64,000 nt of DNA, from positions 4,650,001 through 4,714,000 of the forward strand of contig NC_079233.1 of NCBI RefSeq assembly GCF_028502605.1. The letters run 5' to 3'. Shown here one piece after another: positions 45,992-58,641 of the stretch. The DNA comes from Trichoderma breve. Taxonomy: Eukaryota; Ascomycota; Sordariomycetes; Hypocreales; Hypocreaceae. The number at the start of each line of letters is the position of its first letter. Positions within the stretch are counted from its first letter, which is position 1. The notes beneath the pieces were generated by a model, which did not search any database, had not been told where the DNA came from, and saw nothing but the letters and a program-made list of their open reading frames with translations. The position numbers and the translations under genes were made by a program.

Positions 45992-46548
45992 CTACTTGCT
46001 CTGTGAACCCCAGGCATTCGGGTCATAATGGTCCATATTCTGGCCATTGTACGTTTTCTGCCACCCCTTGACGCCTCCTTTGAGAATGGCGGCCGTCATT
46101 TCGGTTTCCCCAATCGAATTGAGATAGTCTTGGAACCACCCTGCGCATTTCGGCCCTCGACTTCCACAGCTCCCTAAACGTGACCACCGTTAATCCTCGT
46201 CTTGTCGAGTAATCAAGACGTATCACCACAGCACCGGATGAGACACCTACCGCAGTAGAATATAACCTTCTTTACCCCAGCCTGCTTGCAAAGCTGATAC
46301 ACCCCCGAACGAGTAGGATAGAACGACTGAGCCGGCAGGTTCACAGACGTAGCAATTGTGCCGCCCTCCCAATCATTCCGGCGCACATCGACCAGCAAAA
46401 AGTCTTTCCGCGCGTGATCTCCTGCCGCCTTGGTGTGCTCAATCCACTCGTAGACGTCCGAAGGCTCAATGACAGCACAGGAGACGTCAGACGGTGGTAT
46501 TTCTTCAAAGGCAAGGATGGAGCTCCCTTGCTGTTCAGAAGACGCCAT
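45992..46548 (-). CDS. CX5R rhodanese/Cdc25-type phosphatase or arsenate reductase
   Basis: 159 residues in two exons (46548-46251 and 46173-45992; 77-nt intron). It is a single rhodanese domain with a conserved LLVDVRRNDWEGG element. Splicing creates the active loop YCGSCGSRGP, in which Cys, five residues and Arg match the CX5R loop of Cdc25 phosphatases and Acr2/Ibp1-type arsenate reductases. Plain sulfurtransferases have a shorter six-residue loop. The intron falls inside this loop. It is a cytosolic or nuclear enzyme whose phosphatase versus arsenate-reductase role cannot be told apart here. Confidence 0.87.
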
Positions 46549-47458
46549 TCTGAACTATATAATAAACAGCTGTATGGATGAATTGATTGCTGGTTGCTGA
46601 CTGCTGATGAATGAGAAGCTCAGATTTTAGAAAACCGTCAGGAGTCTAGGGGGTGTTACTGGGACGAGCACGAGACCCCGCATTCTCCAACACCTGATAC
46701 CTTATCATATGTTCCATTTTGACTCTAAGTAGGGCATCCGACTGAGCATGCGATGCCTCCCAATTTATTACACGACCTATGGTTACTCATTCGCAATGTA
46801 GCAAGGATCAAGGTAGAAAGAAAAAGGCCTTCTGTATTCTATATTCAATCTAGATAAAAAAGAGCACCGATATATTTTGAATAGCCACATGGGTATTTTT
46901 TCCGTTTATTTATACCGCCAGTACTCCTATGATGCCTTCCATGTCATTGCCACTCCAATATCAAATACCAATAGAGGACATTCAAGCTCAGTTGATTCAA
47001 TATTACTCCATTGCTCACTTATTCGCGTGGTCATCTTTCACCGCTGAGTCTCAATTTCAGACCACGTCCTCAGAATCGTGGAATATATGGTTCCGTGACA
47101 CAACCGCTATTTAGGTGAGAGACATAAAGTAGTCAACCCCATTGATATGCGTAGGACACGCCATTAAACCAAGTTCCAGAAAATATTCAAACAATCGCTC
47201 ATTCGTAAGCGTTGCGTTAAAAAGCCATCGCACATCTTCCGCTCAAATCGCTTGATATCTGCGACTGCTGTGACTGCTGCATAGAGAAAATCGGCGTTGT
47301 CAAACGATCCGGTGTGTATTTGCGCAGATACAACTCTCTGATGTCATTTCAGCCCTACTATTGCTGACGTTTGCCCATGGCATGTCAAATCCTGAGAGGA
47401 GGCCCGGAAGAAGGCTGTCTGAATCTCTCTACAGTCGCTGGGAAGAGGAGAGGAGATT
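46549..47458. other. Intergenic
   Basis: 910 bases, AT-rich, between the CX5R gene and the 3' end of the second Zn2Cys6 regulator. No gene is supported. Confidence 0.5.
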
Positions 47459-50323
47459 TCATCTCTCTACAGGGTGGGCAGCAGTCATCGGGACTGAATT
47501 CCAATCCACATATCCATCGAACCATCCGCTTGGGTCAAAACCAGATAATAGATCTGTAGTCCATGATGTGTGCGCCATGTTCCCCCAATTATTCTCCATC
47601 TGCGGCTCTTGTACCCCGTCATCCGCGAATAGTCCCATATCGTCCAGTCCGGCGCATTCGGTTTGTGGTATGTGCATTGCCGCTTGCCAATCAGCCATTC
47701 TCTGGTCTGGTTCCGATCGATTGTCGAGATGCATGTTTTCTGACCCTTCAGATACCAGCTCTGCCCACTTTTCTAATTTCGCTCTCGTAATTCGGACTTT
47801 TAGCGCAGTCATCATCCAGACATTCTTGTTTACTCTTTCGGTGTCTGCTGAGCATAATTGGAAAGTTGCATTGGCATGCTCAAAGCGGCCGGATATCGCG
47901 GAAAGAATTTCAGGAATATTAATCATCAGTCCTGGTTGTGTTTGTAACTGTGTCCGCAGTACGGCCACAGCAGCTGCGAGGTCGGGGTCGTCTAGATCAG
48001 GGCGTGCCGTCACACGTTGTCCCCGTGGCATTCCACATTTGTCTGGCGTCATGTTCGGGTTACACTGTGAGTTTCCCATATCGGAGTTATACAGGGCAAC
48101 GTTAGGATTATTCGCACTCGGGTCATCTGGCATAGTGGTTTTGCCCTCGTACATTGCTCTGGGAGTCGCCAACCTTGCCCATCGGGCTAACATGACGAGG
48201 GCGTAAACAAGGTGCGAGCCCACCGCGGTGGTTTGAAAGTAGTATGTCGAGATGGGGAGGGAGAGCCAAGAATTGAACCACGCCGTGAGAGCGGCGCTTG
48301 ACTGATATATCTTGTCGAGCGGTGAGTCCGTAGCCATAGATACAGAAGAAAGAGATTTGGACAGGGAGCGGATCAGGTTCTTATCGACAACCGGAGGCTC
48401 GTATAAACGAAGCCTGGCGCTATCTAAGAAGAGCTGAAAAGTTTCTATAGCAGATTTTAGTTAGATAGCCATTATGACACATAGTATACATAAAAGTACT
48501 CACTGTCGTCTTTCAAATGTTTAGGCATGGAGTCCCGAATTTGGTTGAGCTCGTTTTGGAATGCCAAGACGTAAGCAGAGATAGGAGCTGAAGGAACAGA
48601 AGAGACTTCTTCTGAGGCTCTGTCTCTAGAGTTGAGTTCAGATATTCGTTCCGTCAACCTTTGTATCCTGACAAGATATACTAGAGAAATGTCGCTTTCA
48701 TATTCTGGGTGTTCTTCGAGGTGCCGCATGCAGTCTTGGAGGTATCCGTTGTATCTCATAGGTTCAACTCTTTGAAAATTCATGGATATCCTGTAGGAGG
48801 AATAGTGAGCAAACAAGTTATAGCAATTAGTTGAGGTTGCGGGGAAATGACTAACACTGATGCCCAGTACCAGGCCCCAGCAAAAGCTCGCCTCTCTTCA
48901 TTACTTCGGCCATGTATTTCTGGTGGACGGACAACCATTAACCGGGTTCGTTCATGCACGCCCGGGGGTTTACCCAAGCCCATGTCACCAATCAAACTCC
49001 CGGCCAAGGTTATCAAGTTGCTGAGTTGCCCGTGGAGACAACAGTGGTATTGCTGATATCCCAACATGACTATGATGCCTAATAGCAAATCCAGAGATTT
49101 TTCCGAGCGGATGAGCAGGTGATCCGCAAGGTGCTTCATCAAATGATACATCTGCGCCCTCATTGACCTAATACTTCGAAACGAGCTAACCATCCGAATA
49201 GCTGCCATCAGAAACGGTCGTCTTGCCGCCAGGACAGCTGCCGAGACATTTGGCGGGACTATAACAAAGGGGTGGACGGGCTGAAGATTCTTTCGATAAA
49301 AGTCAAGAAGCACTTCGTCTGGCTCCGGAGGTGGCGGTGCCTCCATGGTATCCGGATGGCAAATGCATGATTTCGGCGTGAAGGAATTGTATGATGGGTC
49401 GATAATCCAAGTATTGGCTTGGTTAGATATGCTAGGGATAGCGCTGGACGGGCTTGAAAATGGGGATGGGCGGTCAGAAGAGCCTTCTGTTCCCGGATCT
49501 TCGATATCGTCTTGCGAATGTGGGTCACTCTGAGCTCCAGATAGCTCTCCGGAGGCCTTGAGAAGACTGACAAGGCCGTTCAACCGCTCTTCGATCTGCG
49601 CCGTTCGACTACCCAGGGTTTGTTAGATCGGAGATTCAAAGGGAATTCCAAAATTCTCCACGATTAAAGCTGCTAGCGCCATCGAAACACCGAATTCCCG
49701 TTCAAACGGAGTCGTTGCATCAGGGGCCAGGAGCCGAGCTAATACATCTCCGGGACGGCGTATAACGAATAGAGTCACAGCCGGGAGCCTGCATATAAAG
49801 AGAGGGAAACGGAAGTTTCGGACTTACGAAGGTTTGGCTTGCCTCTTCTTTCGAGGTCGATGGATCTGGTTGGAACACTCTTTCAGGAGCCTCTCACATC
49901 TATGAGTCGTGACAAACAGCAATGGACTTGTTAGTTGGAATTCAATAGAAGAATAGAAAGCGCGGTTTGGCCGTTCATTACGGAACAATGACAAAAAGAA
50001 ACGCAAAAAGAAAATAGAAACGGCTGATACTGGTGACTGCCCCATCCCACTCTCCATCCGATGCCATTTCCCCCGTGTTAAACCAAATGACAAGACATAA
50101 AACCCCGAATAAATAAATAAAATAAAAAAGGTCTCAGGACTTTTAGCTCTTGTCCCTCGTTAGCTCACCTGTCACATTTAGCTCCCGGAGCTTCGTTTGA
50201 TCGTATACACTTCGCCTTTGCGGTAGCACAGGGAGCGCAGGCGGCTCCCCATTTTGCCGTGGGCAGCTTTGGCCTCTCGGCCCTTGAGCTGTTAGTGGTC
50301 GTTGCCGAGGGTTCAGCATCCAT
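47459..50323 (-). CDS. Zn2Cys6 transcription factor
   Basis: 750 residues from five exons (50323-50169, 49899-49828, 49608-48856, 48790-48504, 48444-47459). The zinc cluster is split by a 269-nt intron. CAPC and KAKC lie in exon 1. KCDRCERLLKEC completes the motif across the junction into the 72-nt exon 2, followed by basic RPRKKRQAKPS and a leucine-containing linker. The fungal-specific middle homology region follows (FYRKNLQPVHPFV; ERRAFAGAWYWASV). Two 5' introns of 269 and 219 nt are longer than others in the window. The first two exons are easy to miss; without them the protein lacks its DNA-binding domain. The target is unknown. Confidence 0.85.
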
Positions 50324-51601
50324 TGTTTGCTCTTCGTTATGCCCGCCCTAGGTTATGCAAGCAATCAAAAAGAGGGTACATGGTCGGCCAGGTCTTTTTG
50401 CAAGACGGAAGTAGAATGAAGTCCGGCGGGCTTTCGATTTTAAAGGATGCCAGAGACCATTCTCAGAAACGACCCTCGAAGACTCAACGCCTCAAAGCAC
50501 AGCTGCTTGGGACGGCCTTTTCGCAAAAGTCCGGACTTCCCTTAGCGGGGCGCAGGTCGGGTCTCAGGCGGGATGATTGGCCAATCTGGCACGCCTCGCA
50601 GCTCCGGAGAATATCCTGGTCAAGACGCGGAAAATCCCGATGCGTAAAGGCATGAGAAACGGGCGAGATGCGCAGCCAGAGTAGGCAATGGGAGACATCA
50701 AATAGCCTGAGGCGGCCAGCCTAGTCCGGAGGCCAAGTATCCGACGAGGTTCTCGCTCATGCCGCTTGAGAGCTCCTGGATCGCTCCTTGCTGTTTTGAT
50801 GCCTGCCCAGCTGCTGCTGCCCCACCCGACGCATGGACATCGAACTTACGTGTATCAGTATGGACCGTTCAGCTGGAAGGAGCGGGCTAGTCCTCACTGG
50901 GCAGTACATCGCCCACTTGCGGCATGCTTGGCGCGTCATGGGCTGGCTAGTCCTAAACAGGGAATACAGCATAATCCGTCTCGGCCGATTACTATTGTAC
51001 CACTTGCCAGTTCCGATTCTGAGCTGTCTCCAATTAACCTTATTATTGCGGACTTTGCGTGCTAAGGGTATGCTTATTCCGCGTGCTTGAGCTCAACCCG
51101 CGGGAATGATCCAGCAACAAGTAGAAGAGAGTACAGGAGCTTAGTCAAGCATGAGTCAACTGAACTGTAAATAGCATCAACGCATAAGTTGGCGTCCGCA
51201 TGTTGTTTCTCTTGTCATCAACCAGCAACACGTCACGTCTTACTGTTACAACCTCTTACCACCATTACAAAGATCGACACGGAAGACGGATATGCTCTTA
51301 GTTTCAGAACCAAAGACTCAGCCCTGTGGCTGGACCTTTCTCTTCTAGGAAGCTAAAAGTACGGAAAAGCAAAACAAACGCTATTGAATACATCTGTATG
51401 GTACATGAGGCTCCAATGGTTACATGGTAGAGCTGCTCATCGATAGGTGCTCCTCGACTCCTACATGCCAAACTCAGCCTCTGTCTAGGCCATTATCTCA
51501 TGACATCCACGCCTCATTACTTATCCACTGGTCACAAAAGAAAAAAACAAATCAATGTAAGCCATAGAAAGAAACCGCGTTCCAACCTCCTATTGGCCCG
51601 C
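50324..51601. other. Intergenic, promoter of second regulator
   Basis: 1.3 kb without a supported gene. It contains a perfect 12-bp palindrome GATTGGCCAATC at 50575-50586, that is, two back-to-back CCAAT boxes, about 250 bp upstream of the Zn2Cys6 start. Confidence 0.5.
50575..50586. promoter_or_regulatory. Palindromic double CCAAT box
   Basis: GATTGGCCAATC is a perfect palindrome holding CCAAT on each strand. CCAAT boxes bind the HAP/CBC complex in fungi. Its position about 250 bp upstream of a regulator ATG fits promoter use. Confidence 0.45.
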
Positions 51602-52824
51602 TTATTTAGACTTGGAAACTCCAGCCCCAATGACACCGGGGAGCTTTTCGTCTCCAACGTTGTAGAGCATAGTGACGGACAAAGAGATAGTTCCAAGCAT
51701 AAGCAAAGTGAAGCCAGCAAAGAGCCAGAATGGGACGCTAATGTCTTTCTTGGCGCACGTAGGCCCCGCCCAATGGGTAAGAGGCCCGTTTTCTTCGGTC
51801 CTAGTGCTAAGGCAGTGGCATGCAAAGCAGACAGGGGCGCGGCCGCTGGCAAGGGCACCGGCATCTGCAGATGCGTACTTGTTCAAGCACTCGCCCTGGT
51901 GGGAGCAATTGCCGGTCTTGGAGACGCAGCTGTCCAGGGAGTCAAAGCAGGCGGGAATAGCTCCTGCGGGGGCTCGGAGGGTGTTTTGCGCCGGCGAAGT
52001 TGGTTCCGCCGCGGCCGCAGTCTTATGAAAGTGGGAAATCACCCGCTCCGCCTGGCGCTTGTGAAGTGCTCGGGTCTGGCTCGACAATTTACCAACGCCA
52101 GTGAAGAACAAGAAAGTTGTTTGCACTTCGCCAATCTCAGCAAGCGAGGTCAGCCGTGGGAAGCTGTCGATCACGTCGTCCAAGTGTTCGGGGTTCTATA
52201 AAGAAAGGTGTGGAGTTAGTTCGGGTTATTTTCTTCATCCCACCCACCATATACAACAATTCATCCAATACTTTCAATGCGTACCTTTTGGATATCGAAA
52301 CTAGCCATCAAACTCTTTCCCGTCCAGCATCGGGACTCGACTGGGTTGGTCATTTCATCATAAGAGCAGCTGATCCCTTTTCCTTTTCTAAGCTCGGCCG
52401 GAGGCGGTTCAAAGCCCGTCGCCCATTGCAGACGGTCGATATGAGGCACATCGGGGATAGTGAATGAGGGCTGCCGCTGTAATTTCGCTCTGGTCTCTTT
52501 CATCTGCTCGTCCGTCAAGCCCTGGAGCGCAATGAACAGCTGCTTAGGTTCATGGGCGAGCTCATCAAACAATGGAGTAGTGACGCCTCCATATCGATTC
52601 ATCAACGAAACCACCTCTTCGACGTCGACGTCGTCAGGAATATCGCGGACCAAGGAAAAGGAACTGGAATCCGCCAGCTTCAGCAAGATCAGCCGGGCAA
52701 CGCTGCTGGGGATGGACGGCGGCGATGCGGATTCGCGATTCGGTAGAACGTAAACGTCAGCAGCGGGCTGCGATGCTGCAGCGCAGCTCACAAGTGCTGC
52801 GGCAATCCCCAGCGAGAGCTTCAT
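51602..52824 (-). CDS. Vps3844-type (DUF3844) ER/vacuolar membrane protein
   Basis: 377 residues in two exons (52824-52285 and 52195-51602; 89-nt intron). The ATG at 52824 begins a signal peptide (MKLSLGIAAALVSCAAA). The luminal part is followed by a cysteine-rich EGF-like stretch (CFDSLDSC, NCSHQGEC, CFACHC) near residues 275-330. A single transmembrane helix (WLFAGFTLLMLGTISLSV) and a short cytosolic tail end the protein, so it is type I. The layout fits the fungal DUF3844/Vps3844 family implicated in vacuolar sorting. Its molecular role is poorly known. Confidence 0.8.
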
Positions 52825-53194
52825 GATGATTTTCGTCTTTGTCGAAGCTATCGAAGCTGCCGTGGATGATGAAGGCGCGCAAAAAGGGCTCGGCATCAAC
52901 AAGTTGCACCGAGAATATGAAGTACGTAGGTGACGCCTCAGGTGCATGCTAGCTGGATGTGGTTGGCGCGTCGGTGGTGGGGTTACAATGTTCCGGTCAG
53001 ACCCCTGCGTAACCACATGCGACAAATGTGTAATCCGATTGCCTTATCATCTCTGTAGAACTTCATTATCCATCGCAATAGCTTCAAATACACCATGCGC
53101 TTGCTCTTTTGACACAAGCTTTCTCTTCTTCCTTGATTGTATTTTTTTGATCTTTAGCCGTTTGGAAGCGCACAGAATCCACCGACAAGCCGGG
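52825..53194. promoter_or_regulatory. Divergent promoter
   Basis: 370 bases between outward-facing starts of the Vps3844-type gene and the mitochondrial-type protein. Pyrimidine-rich near 53110-53150; no discrete motif recognised. Confidence 0.45.
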
Positions 53195-54631
53195 ATGCTG
53201 CGGCGCGCAGCGGTCGTTTCGCGACAGCGACACGCAAACCTTATATCGAAAGCCTCATCACATCTCCCCGCCCATCGCATCTCTTCCGTTAGCCGACAGA
53301 TATCCTTTCTACCATGGCGAAATAAACCAGCGACAGAAGGGCTTCCGGTTTATTTTGCGAAGCCCGTTGTTCCGCCCAAGCCAGGTTCCTTCCGGCGTCG
53401 CATAAAGTAAGCTGTTGCCACGGCTGAGTCGGCGCGATTTTCCCAAAGACTAATATCAAATCACAGCCGAGCCGTTTTTACAACCATAGCCGTATATGCC
53501 TGCTGGCAGATATTTGCAACCGTCGTCTTTGACCCGCTATTAGACTGGGCGGATCACGAATGGGAGGCTTTGTCGGAGAGAGAAAAGAAAGAGATGGAGG
53601 ATATGGCGGATGAAGACGAGCCGATCCTGTTCCTCCCGTTCCCATTTACGACGAAGGAGGTCAGACAACCGCCGTACAAGGGCTCCGATCCCGAGTGGGC
53701 AACCTTCATAGCTGTTAATAAAGACCAGCAGTTGCAGAAAGACATCAAGAGTAAGTACCTAGGCGCAGGTAAATGCCTTTGAAGCCGCATAATCACTAAT
53801 TGGCCATCTTCATAGTGGGCCTGGCGGAGCTGATACGGCGAGGCGTTGAACGAAATCCTGCCTATGTTCAGTTACTCGGTGGCCGGGATATCAAACTCAA
53901 AAAGCTATGGCTGGATATCATTTATCCCCCCGCACCGCCACCAAAACACTATGTTTCTGGGTAAGACATGAAGTCACTATCATTTGCTTCGACATGTACA
54001 TACTAATGCTTGTCTTCACAGTATCATTATTGATGATGACGGCATATTCTGGGGCGATCGACCGATGGACTCGCTGGCTGCCAACCACGTCAACACGGCC
54101 ATATACCCAAAAGCAGTGGCATTATCGGTGTGGGCATTTCTTAATTCATTGGCCAGGCAGACCGCCCAAGATATTGGTAAAGTCTTGGGATTTAACACGC
54201 CACCTCCACCCGAGGCGACATGGCAGGCCGCCATTCTGAATCGTATCAAAGAACAAGGAGAACTCGGGACAACTGGCAAACAGACGGTCAAGGTTCCAGG
54301 GCAGCCGGATAAGTCCAACTTTCCGGTCCACACCGGGATCAGCGAAATACCCGGCACCCCATTCAGTGGTGTAAGCCAAGTTGATCCTCGGATTCAGGCA
54401 GCTCTTCAGGCCGCTACCGTTACATTTACGAAGAACTGGCAGCCTGCGAAGCAGCCACCAAGCAGGGGCTGCATCAGAGTTGATGGACTGGTAGAGTTGC
54501 AGGGAAAGTCTGCGGTCATGGCTGTATACGTCCTGGGGTGGTATGATCCTAAACAACGAAAGTACATGGGCGTCCAGACTGGCTTGAAGCATCTCATACA
54601 ATTAAAGCAAAGACCAGCTGGTGGGGGCTAG
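53195..54631 (+). CDS. Mitochondrial-type membrane protein, function unknown
   Basis: 416 residues from four exons (53195-53406, 53467-53750, 53816-53960, 54022-54631). The N-terminus is Arg-rich and lacks acidic residues (MLRRAAVVSRQRHANL), as in a mitochondrial presequence. One hydrophobic segment (AVFTTIAVYACWQIFATVVF) appears only after splicing the first intron. The soluble C-terminal part contains DDDGIFWGDRP and a Pro-rich loop. I do not recognise the family. The features fit a conserved single-pass inner-membrane protein with its large domain on one side. It is unrelated to the clusters. Confidence 0.7.
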
Positions 54632-56854
54632 TTTGATGGATCTTGATACGAGCACGCGGCATTTGTCTATTTTTTTTTTTTTTTTTTTTCTTTGTCTTTT
54701 GGTACGGCTTATATGGATGTACAATATGGACCACGCAGCAGCATTACGGTATGGTATGGCATGGCATGGCATGGATCGGCGCTGAGGCTTTTGCCTCCTT
54801 TTTGGTTTCTTTTTTTTAATACGATACCACCCCTAGATCAGATGCTAGAGAGAACGTGCTCGTACAACATGGGACGTTACATGTAACAATGGCAAGTGCA
54901 AAGTTCTAATTTTAGATGGCTCTCTTCTCACCAATTATGCTCATATTTGGTGTTTGGTCTACATGTGTAGTAAATGCGTCATGTTGTAATACATTAATAA
55001 TAGGGTATCCGGGGAGTTGGGGAAGCTCGTAATAAGCATCAACCCATGGGAAGGGTTGAGATACAGGGTGATTTACGGGGAGTTAGGGATCAAGTGTTCG
55101 GAGGTTCCGAAAGACATTCCGAATAAAACAATAAATAATAAATAGATAAACAACTAAAATAAATATATAATTGCTAATTACAACAGGAAAGAGTACCACG
55201 TCCGAGGTACTATCTGTCAGACGAAAAAATAGAGTTGCGGAAGTTGTCATCCGACGCCTTACTGCATATTGAGCATCATCCTAGACTACGATACCTAGCT
55301 CAATACCTAGGTATAGTACTATTCTCGGGTGTCTTTGCGCCTTTTTTAAGTACCAAATTTGACATGGAGCGGAAAACTGTCCGCTCTGCCCCGATCCAGA
55401 CAAATTAACCACGGAGGCATGTGTCACCAGGCTTATATTGTACGTGCCACTAACGTCAGGGCGAGTCATGCCTAGAACCTCCGGGTTTAAGCCTGAGTCG
55501 TCCGCGGAATTCCGCATCAAAGTTTGGTGTTCCGGATGTGCAAATGAGTTTTGATCTGTATCGACCGTAACTTGATCGGGAAGTTGTAAGATTGAATCAA
55601 TCCTGTGTGGTTGGTTGTAGACTTAGTAAGGAGCTCAGCAGGTGAAACAAAACGGCCGACCAAAAGACAGAAGAGGAAAAAGGACGGAAAAAGGACAATG
55701 TGTAATAAGAAAAGGAAGAGTCTTGGCTGGCAAGCATAGGAGGATGCTTGTAAATTGATAGCTCATATTACGCTACCGTAATGAGCAAAGTACAACAAGT
55801 TGATGAGTCGTACGGAAACTACTAACCTGTGTGACTTCAATGTCTCTAGATCGAACTACAACTAGTGTCACTTTAAGCGACACTGTTTCATTAAGAGACT
55901 CAATTACTATCATTTCGCAAATAATCATGACATCTTTAAGTATCGTCTCGCAATGTGTCTGAATTTAATTCATAAGATCAGATGACGATGCGATTTCGAC
56001 ATATTTGTCGATAATTTGTCACCATCTATTGTCAAAGCTTAAAAAGTCTTCACTGGTTCTATAGTTGGTGTCTCCTTAATACCAATGCAGTCAGAACATC
56101 AAGCATGGCAATAGCCGAGCTAATCAATCCAATAGTAGCAATCTTACTACAGGGGAGCAACATGTTCTTCTTAGATTACGAAGCATTTACCCAATGTGAC
56201 GCAAGTCGAGACATTACTGAAAAATTCAATAGTTGAAGTTACCTAGCTTAACTACGGCCGTATTTGCGCTACGGCGGGTATTTCCACATACAGCACGGCT
56301 CCGTGAAGGGTGGACGGGATCTCCCCGAACATTCATCCGTGTCCGCAGGGAAGACCAAAAGAGTAATACGGCGGTTTATTATTAAGACGCCTTAGAAGTG
56401 CGGGTTCTGGAACACGACGTTTGCGGCACAGCGGCATAGCATTGGAAGCCCCCTGCGCTATTGGCTATCAGATCAGGAGTTGATGTGCGCATTAGTGCTG
56501 ATATACTTAGCGAAGACCGCAAGGTCGGCGACCTGCAACAGGGATAGTAGCGTCAGCAAGCCATGCGACCAGAGCCTTGTAAGAGACCACATGAAAATCC
56601 CTAACCTTGCCTTGACCCCCATTTAGTGAGTTGGGACACAGTACGTCTAGGTAACGTGTTTTCAGTTTCACAGCAAGCGAATAATTGAAGTCTCTGTCAG
56701 GTTGATAACGAAAGACTACGTTGTTTTACTCAATTCCCATTTATTGACATGTTGACATTCTCAATTGATCAGAACAAAGAAAGGATACAAGAACCACGGC
56801 CCACACCTTGCTGACCATCAAAAAAGGTGGCGTCAGCCATAATAAGCATATAGC
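54632..56854. other. Long gene-poor intergenic region
   Basis: 2.2 kb holding a 20-base poly-T run (54670-54689), an ATGGC/ATGGT pentanucleotide microsatellite (54746-54776) and AT-rich sequence. No coding frame is convincing. Confidence 0.55.
54746..54776. repeat. ATGGY pentanucleotide microsatellite
   Basis: About five to six units of ATGGT/ATGGC in tandem, just downstream of the poly-T run. Typical slippage repeat. Confidence 0.7.
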
Positions 56855-58641
56855 TTATTCGGACTTCGCTGGCCATCGAACTCTTCTCTTCGCACGAACG
56901 TAGAGATTGTCTGGCTTGATGACCACCTGGTTTGGATCGTATTGAACGGCTTCGTCCATTTTGGCCAACGTGAACTTGTAGCGATATACCAGCTTAGGTA
57001 GGAATATCTTGACTTCCTCCAATGCCAAGTTGAAGCCTATGCAGCCGCGAGCCCCAGAGCCAAAAGGCTGAAACGACCCTGCTGGGCGGTTTTTGACTTT
57101 TTCGGTGTCCCAGCGGTCGGGATCAAAGCGTAGAGGGCTGTCCCATTGCTTGGAGTTTGTGTGGAGGTGGTGTAGGGCCAAGATGACGAGGGAGTCCTTT
57201 TTCATCTTGTATCCTCCGGGTAAGATCAAGTCAGTCTTGGCTGTACGGCCCGGTTGGAACGATCCATTGTGTCGCCGCTGTGTTTCCTTGATATACTTAT
57301 CCAAAAACTTGAGCTTGTGGGTTAGCTCTGGTGTAGCGACTGTATCTTCGTTCCAATCATTGTTGATAAGCTCCTGGAGGATGCGATCTTGCATCCCTTC
57401 ATAAAAGACTAGGCCATATATCAACCAAGAGAGCAGCGCTGCTGTGGTTGAAAAGCCAGCGCCAGCGATGACGGTTACACCTAGAGATGCATGATCTTTA
57501 CTCAGCCTGTTTCCTTTACTGTCTCGGGCTCGAACAGCAAAATCTGATGTCAAGCCTGGTTAGCATATCAATGTTTGTTAAAAAAGATAGTGAGCAGATA
57601 CATACCGATCAAGTTGTCTGCTTCTAAAGCGGCGTCTTGCAGTTCAAGTTCTTTTGCACCCACTTTGGCATTCTCAACTTCCTCTATTTTCTTACCCAAC
57701 CGCTCGCGAATCATCTTCGTAACATTGCGGAGTTTCTGAGGGTCTCCAAATGGCAGGCTGCCATACCAAGAGCCATAGCGATTAACTTTCCTGGCCAGCA
57801 TCAAGATTTCAATGATCATGGACACTATCTCATCAAGTGGCGTATCCGGTGATGCAAAATGACGAACTTGCATACCCAGGACGAGCTTGACGATGGCTTG
57901 AGATGTTAATTTCAGCATATAAGGGAACACATTCCAAGCTTCGCCGTCTTTGTCTAGTTGATCAAAGACGGAAAACGCGTCCTCAATTGTATCTTGCAGT
58001 TTAGGTGCGTAGTGTTTCACTGCCTTGGGACCAAGTGCAGGGGGGAAGAACTTGTGGTTTGCACGCCAGCTCTCCGTGTCCGTACTACCGAAGAAGATGC
58101 CAGCATCTCCCAAGTTGAACGCGTGTAGAGGATGCCCATCAATGACACCCTTGGTGAAGAACCCGCTTTCGGTAAAGAAGATGTTTGTCAGATTGGGATC
58201 GTTTGTGTAATTCCACGTAGTACCGAAGGTGGTGACCGCAAAAAGCTTGCCATATGTTTCGAACAGCCTTTGATGATTACCAAGATGGTCAGGGTATATC
58301 TGAGTAAAGTTGCCAAGATACGGAAGCCCTTTGGGCCCAGGAATTTCGCGCACTGCGCCGCCATCGATAGAGATTGCAATGGGTCCATCAGCAGCCAGTA
58401 CATCCGCTACTGATGTAAGGAATTGATCATCAGACACAAATCCAACACCTTAAGTCACAAGCTGTGTTAGTAAATCATGCTATATCTTTTCTCTCAGGAT
58501 TAGGCACTTACCACGAGGTTCCACGATGGCAAAATGTGAAGCAACAAGATCTTGCAAGTCATCAAAATCCAATGATGCAGAGACTTCGAACTCTATCGCA
58601 GTAGATGGCTGCTCTCCCAAGAGATGAAAAAGAGTAGACAT
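56855..58641 (-). CDS. Cytochrome P450 with N-terminal non-anchor extension
   Basis: 553 residues from three exons (58641-58512, 58448-57606, 57543-56855). The ATG at 58641 is chosen because the upstream in-frame start is TTG. Residues 1 to about 95 lack a membrane anchor and read like a compact alpha/beta domain (LFHLLGEQPSTAIEFEVSA...ISIDGGAVRE). The P450 fold follows from IPGPKGLPYLGN, with I-helix AGAGFSTT, ExxR in IKETQRRH and heme loop FGSGARGCIG. The extension may be a ubiquitin-like or PB1-like module, which is an inference from its size and pattern. It is divergent from a cytochrome b5-reductase fusion that could feed it electrons. Confidence 0.88.

Noticed and set aside
54632..56854. 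Relic transposon mutated by repeat-induced point mutation
   Set aside because: The region is AT-rich, but no transposase-like translation, terminal repeats or repeat copies could be seen. A TpA/CpA index and a self-BLAST would be needed.
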